From positions 30,936-94,935 of the forward strand of contig DASTRY010000012.1 of NCBI GenBank assembly GCA_035760965.1: a stretch of DNA of 64,000 nucleotides, given 5' to 3'. The stretch is from JADGHX01 sp035760965 (lineage in GTDB: Bacteria > Pseudomonadota > Gammaproteobacteria > Steroidobacterales > Steroidobacteraceae). A program made the translations under genes and the position numbers. Numbering within the stretch: the first letter of the stretch is position 1; every line of letters starts with the position of its first letter. Shown here in pieces: positions 57,841 through 64,000 of the stretch. Under the pieces are notes generated by a model. It did not search any database. It saw only the letters and a program-made list of their open reading frames with translations, and was not told where the DNA came from.

Positions 57841-59250
57841 ATGCTGAAGCGCATTCGATCGCGATGGAATCTGAGACTGCTCGCCGGACTGGCGGTGTGC
57901 TGTCTCAGCGCGTGCGGCGGTGATCAGGTGGCCGGCATTCAGGGCTCGGGCGCGCCGGTGGCTGCAGGCGTGACGTCGGTGGGCACGATCAGCGGCTTCG
58001 GCAGCGTGATCCTCGGCGGCGTCGAGTACGACACCTCGGGCGCTCAGATCCGCATCGACGATCTCTCGGGCGCCGAATCGCAGCTGCGAGTCGGTCAGGT
58101 CATCACGCTGAAGGGCTCCATCAACAACGACGGCACGACGGGCAAAGCCACAGACATCGACTTCGCGAGCGACGTGCGCGGTCCGATCGCGCAGGTCGAC
58201 GTCGACAACCTGACGGCGGTCGTGCTCGGCCAGACCGTGCGGATCGACGACTCCACGGTGTTCGACGACGGCTTGCAGATCGAATCCCTGCAGGCGGGTA
58301 CCTTCGTGCAAGTGAGCGGGTATGCCAATGCGGCGGGTGAGCTCCTCGCGTCGCGGGTCGATCCTGCTTCGCCCAGCGCGAGCTTGCAGGTGAAAGGCGT
58401 CGTTCAGTCGCTGGACACCGTGGCGCACACGTTCCACATCAACTCGCTCACGGTCGACTACAGCACGGCAACGCCGCCCGCCACGCTGGCCAACGGCATC
58501 ACGGTGCTCGTGCGAGGTAGCGGGTTTGCGCCGAGTGGCGCGCTCATCGCTCCGATCGTGCAGGCGATCGGTCCGCCGAGCTTTGCGGCGAACGACAAGG
58601 GCCAGATCAGCGGCGTCGTCACCACATTCACGTCGGCCTCGGATTTCGTGGTCGGAACGCAGCGCGTGGTCACGGACGGCTCCACCGTCATCGCACCGAA
58701 CGGCGCGACGGTGGCGCTGAACGCTCGGGTGGACGTGCAGGGTACCTTCAATGCGTCGGGCGCCCTCCTCGCCACGAAGATCCAGGTGAAGCCGCAGTCG
58801 CTCAGCGTGGTGGGCGGACTCGTCGATGCAGTCTCCGCGGCAAACAATACCGTCACGGTGCTCGGAGTGACGGCGACCGTGTCGAGCGCGACATCCTTCG
58901 AGGACAAGTCCAGCCAGAAGATCCGGCTGTTCAAGCTCGCGGACGTCCGCACGGGCGACTACGTCGAGGTTCGCGGTACACCGGACACGAACAGCGGCGG
59001 TCTCGCCGCGACGCTCGTCGAGCGCGACAAGCCGAACACGTCGGTGTACGTGCAAGGGCAAGTGCTGGCGCTGAACGCGCCGAATTTCACGGTGCTCGGC
59101 ATCACCGTCGCGACGGACGCGCAGACGAAGTTCAGCGGACCGGACGGCAAGCAGTTCTTTACTGCCGCCCTGAATCGCACGGTGATCGTTCGCGGCACCA
59201 TGACCGGCGACGTGCTGCTCGCCGACAAAGTGCAGCTGCGGCCGCACTGA
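57841..59250 (+). CDS. DUF5666-type lipoprotein, second copy
   Basis: Protein of 469 residues. The leader ends in a lipobox (LAVCCLSACGGDQVAGIQGS), so it is lipid-anchored, unlike the paralogue at 34819. It has five or more DUF5666-like beta modules (GTISGFGSVILGGVEYDTSG, LRVGQVITLKGSINNDGTTG, GYANAAGELLASRVDP, GTFNASGALLATKIQV, GTMTGDVLLADKVQLRPH). Each module carries the GVxx-GxVI-VxG pattern of an OB-like barrel. Role unknown; repeated small barrels suggest binding. Last gene of the rightward module; converges with the DUF885 gene 9 bases on. Confidence 0.87.
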   Translation: MLKRIRSRWNLRLLAGLAVCCLSACGGDQVAGIQGSGAPVAAGVTSVGTISGFGSVILGGVEYDTSGAQIRIDDLSGAESQLRVGQVITLKGSINNDGTTGKATDIDFASDVRGPIAQVDVDNLTAVVLGQTVRIDDSTVFDDGLQIESLQAGTFVQVSGYANAAGELLASRVDPASPSASLQVKGVVQSLDTVAHTFHINSLTVDYSTATPPATLANGITVLVRGSGFAPSGALIAPIVQAIGPPSFAANDKGQISGVVTTFTSASDFVVGTQRVVTDGSTVIAPNGATVALNARVDVQGTFNASGALLATKIQVKPQSLSVVGGLVDAVSAANNTVTVLGVTATVSSATSFEDKSSQKIRLFKLADVRTGDYVEVRGTPDTNSGGLAATLVERDKPNTSVYVQGQVLALNAPNFTVLGITVATDAQTKFSGPDGKQFFTAALNRTVIVRGTMTGDVLLADKVQLRPH

Positions 59251-59259
59251 GCGCTGCCG

Positions 59260-61005
59260 TCACTCCATATCGGGGTACGGTCCCTTCCCGCCTTCCGCGA
59301 TGAAGCGGTCGATGCGCGCTTCGAGCACGGGCAGCGGCACCGAGCCGAGCTCGAGCACCGTGTCGTGGAAGGCGCGGATGTTGAAGCGACTGCCGAGCGC
59401 CTTTTCGGCCTTCTCGCGCGCCTTCACGATCGCCATCTCGCCGAGATAATAAGAGAGCGCCTGCGCGGGCCAGGCGATGTAGCGATCGACCTCCGTCTCG
59501 ATCTCGTGCTCGGGCAACGCCGTGTAATCGAGCATGTACTGGATGGCCTGCTCGCGCGTCCATCCTTGCGAATGAATGCCGGTGTCGACGACCAGCCGCG
59601 CCGCGCGCCAGATCTGATAGCTCAGCATGCCGAAGTACTCGTACGGCGTCTCGTACATGCCCATCTCGACGCCCAGCTTCTCGCAGTAGAGCGCCCAGCC
59701 CTCGCCGAACGCGGAGATGTACGTGTGCTGGCGGAACTCGGGCTGCTCCTTGTGCTCCGCTGCGATGGGCATTTGGAACGCGTGACCCGGCGCCGACTCG
59801 TGCAGCGTCAACGCGGTGAGACTGTAGAGCGGCCGGCTCGGCAAATTGTACGTGTTGATGAGATACACGCCCGGCCCGCCGCGGCCGGCCGTATAGAACG
59901 GCGCGAGATCGTCCGGCACCGGACGGATCGTGAAGCGCGAGCGCGGTAGGTAACCGAAGAACTGCGGCGCCTTGCCATCGAAGCGCTTCGCGATCCATGC
60001 GCCGCGCATCAGCAGCTCTTCGGGCGTCTTGGCGTAGAACTGCGGATCGGTCCGCAGGAACTTCAGGAACGCCGGGAAGTCGCCCTCGAAGCCGGTCTGG
60101 CGCATCACCTTCAGCATCTCTTCGTGCAGACGTGCGACTTCCGATTCGCCGATCGCGTGAATCGCCGCGGGCTCGAGGTCGAGCGTCGTGAACTCGCGAA
60201 TCTTCGCGCGATAGTAGGCCTGCCCGTCGGGCAGATCGTAAGCGGCGAGCGTGGTGCGAGTTCCGGGCACGTATTCCGTGCGCATGAACTTCAGGAGCTC
60301 GACGTACGTGGGCTGCACCACGTCGCGAATCGTGCGGAGCGCCTCGGCGCGCAGCGTCGCGCGATCTGCGTCGGCGATGCCGGGCATTTCCTTGAAGGGC
60401 GTGTAGAACAGCGTCGCTTCGGGTGCGGCCTCGGTCACGTTGGTGATCGATGCATCGCGCCCTTCCATCGTGACGCGCGGCGGCGTGAAGCCGCGTTTCA
60501 ATCCGGCACGCATCTCGTCCATCTGCTCATGGAAGTAGCGCGGGATGTCGCGCATCTGCGCGAGCCAGTTCCGGTAATCCTGCAGCGTCTTGAACGGACG
60601 GCGCGCGGTGTAGCCGAGGTCCGTCCAGAATGCCGTATCGGAGTTGGCGGGCATCTCGAAGTCGCGGAAACGCTGGCTCGTGATGAGCACTTCGATCTGC
60701 CGGCGATAGATGTCGAAGTTCAGTTGCTCGGGCGGCGAGAGCGCCGCGCGGTTGAGAGCGTCGAGCTGCTTCAGCACGCCTTCCCAGTGACGCAAGCGTT
60801 CGGCCTGCGATTGCGGATCCACCCGGGGCAGGTGGTCCATGATCGGCAGCTGACCGTCTTCGTCGTCCGCGAGCTGCTGCTGGCGCCATTGCCACTCTTC
60901 GCTCGAGATCTTGCGGAACGCCTGATCGGCGGCGTTCGGGCGCAGGGTGGCGCAGGCGGCGAGGGACAGGGCCGTCGCAAGGACGGCGGGAAGCATCGTT
61001 CTCAT
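59260..61005 (-). CDS. DUF885 family lipoprotein, second copy
   Basis: Protein of 581 residues with a lipobox (ATALSLAACATLRPNAADQ). DUF885 hallmarks are LTLHESAPGHAFQMPIAAEH (the HExxxGH motif; the second His of HH is Ala here), FGEGWALYCEKLGVEMGMYE, RLVVDTGIHSQGWTREQAIQ and TEVDRYIAWPAQALSYYLGE. Compared with the protein at 9126 it is lipidated and differs in the HH position, so metal binding or substrate may differ. Periplasmic, anchored. Divergent from the RND operon; the 218-base spacer has an AT-rich ATTAA-n6-TTAAT at 61045-61060. Confidence 0.9.
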   Translation of the reverse strand: MRTMLPAVLATALSLAACATLRPNAADQAFRKISSEEWQWRQQQLADDEDGQLPIMDHLPRVDPQSQAERLRHWEGVLKQLDALNRAALSPPEQLNFDIYRRQIEVLITSQRFRDFEMPANSDTAFWTDLGYTARRPFKTLQDYRNWLAQMRDIPRYFHEQMDEMRAGLKRGFTPPRVTMEGRDASITNVTEAAPEATLFYTPFKEMPGIADADRATLRAEALRTIRDVVQPTYVELLKFMRTEYVPGTRTTLAAYDLPDGQAYYRAKIREFTTLDLEPAAIHAIGESEVARLHEEMLKVMRQTGFEGDFPAFLKFLRTDPQFYAKTPEELLMRGAWIAKRFDGKAPQFFGYLPRSRFTIRPVPDDLAPFYTAGRGGPGVYLINTYNLPSRPLYSLTALTLHESAPGHAFQMPIAAEHKEQPEFRQHTYISAFGEGWALYCEKLGVEMGMYETPYEYFGMLSYQIWRAARLVVDTGIHSQGWTREQAIQYMLDYTALPEHEIETEVDRYIAWPAQALSYYLGEMAIVKAREKAEKALGSRFNIRAFHDTVLELGSVPLPVLEARIDRFIAEGGKGPYPDME

Positions 61006-61223
61006 TCACATCCTTCTTGTCTCGGCGCGGCCATTCTCTCACGGATTAACTGAAATTAATGATTCGCCCATCCTGCGGGAAGCCGGTGCTGGCTACTCTG
61101 TTCGGCCGTGTTCCTCCGTCTGTTTACCCCAGGCGTGCTCGCCTCCCGCGCCCGTGCTCGCTGCGCGCGCGGCGAACCGAGGCGCGAGCGCGTCGAGCCG
61201 AACGAGATTCATAGGGAGCTTCG

Positions 61224-62381
61224 ATGAAAACCCGGTTGGTGATGCTAGGTGCCGGCGTGCTGATCGCGGCGCTCTTTCTCGCGCACCGGTGGCTGCCCGG
61301 CACGCGAGCGGAAGCCGCGCCGAAAGGCAAACCGGACGGCGCCGTCGTCGTGCAGACCGCAACCGTCCAGCGGGCCGACGTGCCCGTGTATCTCGAAGGG
61401 CTCGGTGCCGTACAGGCGTTCTACACCGCGAAGATCACGGCGCGCGTCGATGGGCAGCTGCAGGAGGTCTTCTTCAAAGAGGGGCAGACGGTGCACAAGG
61501 GCGAGGTGCTCGCGCGCATCGATCCGCGGACGTACCAGGCGGCGCTCGATCAGGCACGCGCGACCCTGGCCAAGGACACGGCGCAACTCGCCAACGCGCG
61601 GCGCGACCTCGAGCGCTATCACTCGCTCGCGCCCAGTCACCTCGCCAGCAAGCAGCAGATCGACACCCAGACCTCGCTCGTCACCCAGCTGGAAGCGCAG
61701 CTCGAAGCCGATAAGGCCGCGATCGCCACCGCACAAACGCAGCTCGACTACACGCGCATCACTTCGCCCATCGAGGGTCGCACCGGCATACGGCTCGTCG
61801 ATCCGGGCAACAATCTGCACGCGGGCGACGGGACGGGCATCGTCGTCGTGACGCAGGTGCAGCCGATCTCCGTCGTCTTCACGCTTCCGGAGCACAACGT
61901 GGCCACCGTGAACGGCGCGCTCGCGGCAGGGCCGGTGACGGTCGCGGCGCTATCGCGCGATGGGAAGACAGAGCTCGACCGCGGCACGCTGACTCTCATC
62001 GACAACCAGATCGATCCGACCACGGGCACGGTGAAGCTCAAAGCGACCTTCCCGAATACGCACAACGCGCTGTGGCCGGGGCAGTTCGTGAACGCACGAG
62101 TACTCGTGAAGACACAGCGTGGCGCGCTGACGATTCCGTCGGCGGCCCTGCAGCGAGGTGCGCAGGGCATGTTCGCCTACGTGGTGAAGCAGGATTCCAC
62201 CGTCGAAGCGCGCCCGATCAAGACCGATGGCGAGAGCGGCGACATCGCGGTCGTGCACGAGGGTCTTGCCGAAGGCGAGCGAGTGGTGACGAGCAATCAA
62301 TATCGTCTGCAGCCCGGCTCGCATGTGAAGCCGGCCGCCGCCGAACCGGGGCCCGATGCCCTGACACGGGCCGCGTCATGA
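61224..62381 (+). CDS. RND periplasmic adaptor (MdtA-like)
   Basis: Membrane-fusion protein of 385 residues with an N-terminal signal anchor (MKTRLVMLGAGVLIAALFLA) and no lipobox. Order: lipoyl half (AKITARVDGQLQEVFFKEGQ), coiled hairpin (ALDQARATLAKDTAQLANAR), second lipoyl half with YTRITSPIEGRTGIRLVDPG, and barrel/proximal domains (VFTLPEHNVATVNG, LWPGQFVNARVLVKT). The sequence resembles MdtA/MuxA adaptors. GGGAG precedes the ATG at the usual distance. Its stop overlaps the permease start (ATGA). Different in type from the adaptor at 52339. Confidence 0.93.
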   Translation: MKTRLVMLGAGVLIAALFLAHRWLPGTRAEAAPKGKPDGAVVVQTATVQRADVPVYLEGLGAVQAFYTAKITARVDGQLQEVFFKEGQTVHKGEVLARIDPRTYQAALDQARATLAKDTAQLANARRDLERYHSLAPSHLASKQQIDTQTSLVTQLEAQLEADKAAIATAQTQLDYTRITSPIEGRTGIRLVDPGNNLHAGDGTGIVVVTQVQPISVVFTLPEHNVATVNGALAAGPVTVAALSRDGKTELDRGTLTLIDNQIDPTTGTVKLKATFPNTHNALWPGQFVNARVLVKTQRGALTIPSAALQRGAQGMFAYVVKQDSTVEARPIKTDGESGDIAVVHEGLAEGERVVTSNQYRLQPGSHVKPAAAEPGPDALTRAAS

Positions 62382-64000
62382 ACATTTCGACCCGGTTCAT
62401 CAATCGGCCCGTCGCGACCTCGCTGTTGATGGCGGGCATCTTTCTCCTGGGACTGGCGGCGTTTCCGCTGCTGCCCGTCGCGCCGCTGCCGCAGACCGAC
62501 TTCCCGACCATCCAGGTGACCGCGCAGCTTCCCGGCGCCAGCCCCGAGACGATGGCCTCCTCCGTCGCGCAGCCGCTCGAGAATCAGTTCGGTGCCATTC
62601 CGGGCGTCACGGAGATGACCTCGACGAGCGTACTCGGCACGACGCAGATCACCGTGCAGTTCGATCTCGATCGCAACATCGATGCGGCCGCGCAGGACAT
62701 CCAGGCGGCCATCGAGGCCGCCGGCGGCCAGTTGCCAAAGAACCTGCCGAACCCGCCGCACTACAAGAAGGTGAACCCCTCGGACTCGGCGATCCTCATT
62801 CTCGCGGTTCACTCGGACGTGCTGCCGATCACGCAGGTGGACGACATCGCGGAGAACCAGATCGCGCAGCAGATCTCGCGCATTCCCGGCATCGCGCAGG
62901 TGAACATCGGCGGGCAGCAGAAGCCCGCGGTGCGCGTGCAGATCGATCCCGCGAAGATTGCGGCTCTTGGCATCCAGCTCGAGGACATCGCGAGCGTCAT
63001 TAGCCAGGCGAGCGTCAACACGCCGAAGGGCTCGATCAACGGTCCCGAGCACAACTTCGCGATCTACGACAACGATCAGCTCCTCGAGGCGGCGCCGTGG
63101 AACGACGTGATCGTTGCGTACCGCAACGGCGCGCCGATCCGCATCCGCGACATCGGCGTCGCGGTGGACGGGCCGGAGAACACGCAGACCACCGCGTGGC
63201 AGAACGGTCAGCCCGGTATCATGCTGCAGATCTTCAAGCAGCCGGGCGCGAACATCATCGAGGCGGTGAACAGCGTCGATGAGCTGCTGCCGTCGATCCT
63301 CGCGTCCGTGCCGCCGTCGATCAAAGTGGATCGCATCATCGATCGCACGACCACCATCAAGGCGTCGGTACACGAAGTCGAGTTCACCCTGATGCTGACG
63401 TGCGCGCTGGTCGTCGGCGTCATCTTCATCTTCCTGCGGAACGTGTGGGCAACCGTTATCCCCGGCCTCACGGTGCCGCTCGCGCTGCTCGGCACGTGTG
63501 CCGTCATGTATGTGGTGGGCTTCAGTCTCGACAACCTGTCGCTGATGGCGCTGACCATCGCGGTGGGATTCGTCGTCGATGACGCCATCGTGATGCTGGA
63601 GAACATCTACCGCCACATCGAGGGCGGCATGACGCCGAAGGAGGCAGCGATCAAAGGCGCGCGAGAGATCGGCTTCACGATTCTGTCGATCAGCATCTCG
63701 CTCGTCGCGGTGTTCATCCCGCTGCTGCTCATGGGCGGTATCGTCGGGCGCCTGTTCCGAGAATTCGCCATCACCGTGACGGTGACGATCGCCGTTTCCG
63801 CGTTCGTGGCGTTGACGCTGTCGCCGACGCTTTGCGCCCTATTCCTGCGCAACCAGAAAGAGCAGCGGCACGGCAAGCTCTATCTCACGATCGAGCGCGG
63901 CTTCGACAAGCTGTTTGCGGCTTACACGCGCGGGCTCGACTTCGTGCTGCGCCATCAGCGAGCGACACTGCTCGTTTTCCTGGCCACGCTTGCCACCAGC
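62378..64000 (+). CDS. RND efflux permease (MdtB/MuxB-like), C-terminus beyond the window
   Basis: About 541 residues are visible. Start MNISTRFINRPVATSLLMAG, then porter motif GASPETMASSVAQPLENQFG, docking segment, and helices with ALTIAVGFVVDDAIVMLENI (the charged helix-4 motif) and ISISLVAVFIPLLLMGGIVG. PLPQTDFPTIQVTAQLPG is typical of the MdtB/MdtC and MuxB/MuxC subgroup, in which two different permeases usually work together, so a second permease gene probably follows outside the window. Overlaps the adaptor stop by four bases. Confidence 0.93.
   Translation, partial: MNISTRFINRPVATSLLMAGIFLLGLAAFPLLPVAPLPQTDFPTIQVTAQLPGASPETMASSVAQPLENQFGAIPGVTEMTSTSVLGTTQITVQFDLDRNIDAAAQDIQAAIEAAGGQLPKNLPNPPHYKKVNPSDSAILILAVHSDVLPITQVDDIAENQIAQQISRIPGIAQVNIGGQQKPAVRVQIDPAKIAALGIQLEDIASVISQASVNTPKGSINGPEHNFAIYDNDQLLEAAPWNDVIVAYRNGAPIRIRDIGVAVDGPENTQTTAWQNGQPGIMLQIFKQPGANIIEAVNSVDELLPSILASVPPSIKVDRIIDRTTTIKASVHEVEFTLMLTCALVVGVIFIFLRNVWATVIPGLTVPLALLGTCAVMYVVGFSLDNLSLMALTIAVGFVVDDAIVMLENIYRHIEGGMTPKEAAIKGAREIGFTILSISISLVAVFIPLLLMGGIVGRLFREFAITVTVTIAVSAFVALTLSPTLCALFLRNQKEQRHGKLYLTIERGFDKLFAAYTRGLDFVLRHQRATLLVFLATLATS

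Overview
The window is GC-rich chromosomal DNA with densely packed genes on both strands. It has two TonB-dependent receptors, two RND efflux systems, several single-domain response regulators, an AlkB close to the E. coli protein and two DUF885 proteins. This points to a free-living Gram-negative proteobacterium, most likely a gammaproteobacterium of the Steroidobacter/Nevskia type; that placement is inference from gene content. I see no rRNA, tRNA, CRISPR array, transposase or phage gene.

Layout. 1-14 kb: envelope and uptake genes (two TonB receptors, an AraC regulator, two VOC proteins, a large secreted protein of unknown function, a DUF885 protein, a FecR-like protein, an M48 lipoprotein protease). 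14-32 kb: a catabolic island. It holds FadR-, MarR- and AraC-type regulators, an SDR-GST-SDR operon, a tight seven-gene leftward operon (two-subunit PEP-synthase-like kinase, three-subunit biotin-dependent carboxylase, HAD phosphatase, acetoacetyl-CoA-synthetase-like ligase), and a GST-GST-SnoaL operon. 32-44.6 kb: stress and signalling genes (HtrA-like protease, DksA/TraR-like protein, response regulators, a DUF6502/DUF5666 pair, an MBL hydrolase, a ferritin-like protein, an unusual SDR with a zinc ribbon, a hybrid histidine kinase). 44.7-49 kb: a five-gene operon of two secreted proteins, two small four-helix membrane proteins and an apparently exported FMN hydroxyacid oxidase that carries a CxxCH motif. 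49-53.5 kb: an RND efflux pair. 53.7-59.3 kb: alkB, a DUF4382 lipoprotein, and a second copy of the response regulator/DUF6502/DUF5666 set. 59.3-64 kb: a second DUF885 lipoprotein and a second RND system that runs off the end.

Main interpretation. The seven-gene operon at 19.65-28.8 kb has the parts expected for degrading hydroxylated acetophenones such as acetovanillone or 4-hydroxyacetophenone. In that route the phenol is phosphorylated by a phenylphosphate-synthase-type kinase, the methyl ketone is carboxylated by a biotin enzyme, the phosphate is removed by a phosphatase, and the resulting aroylacetate is activated to its CoA ester. It sits between LigD-like SDRs, a LigF-like glutathione transferase and two further LigF-type GSTs, the enzyme classes that cleave lignin beta-aryl ethers. 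I therefore read 14-32 kb as a candidate lignin-derived-aromatics island joining beta-ether cleavage to aryl-ketone carboxylation. Substrates are inferred, not shown.
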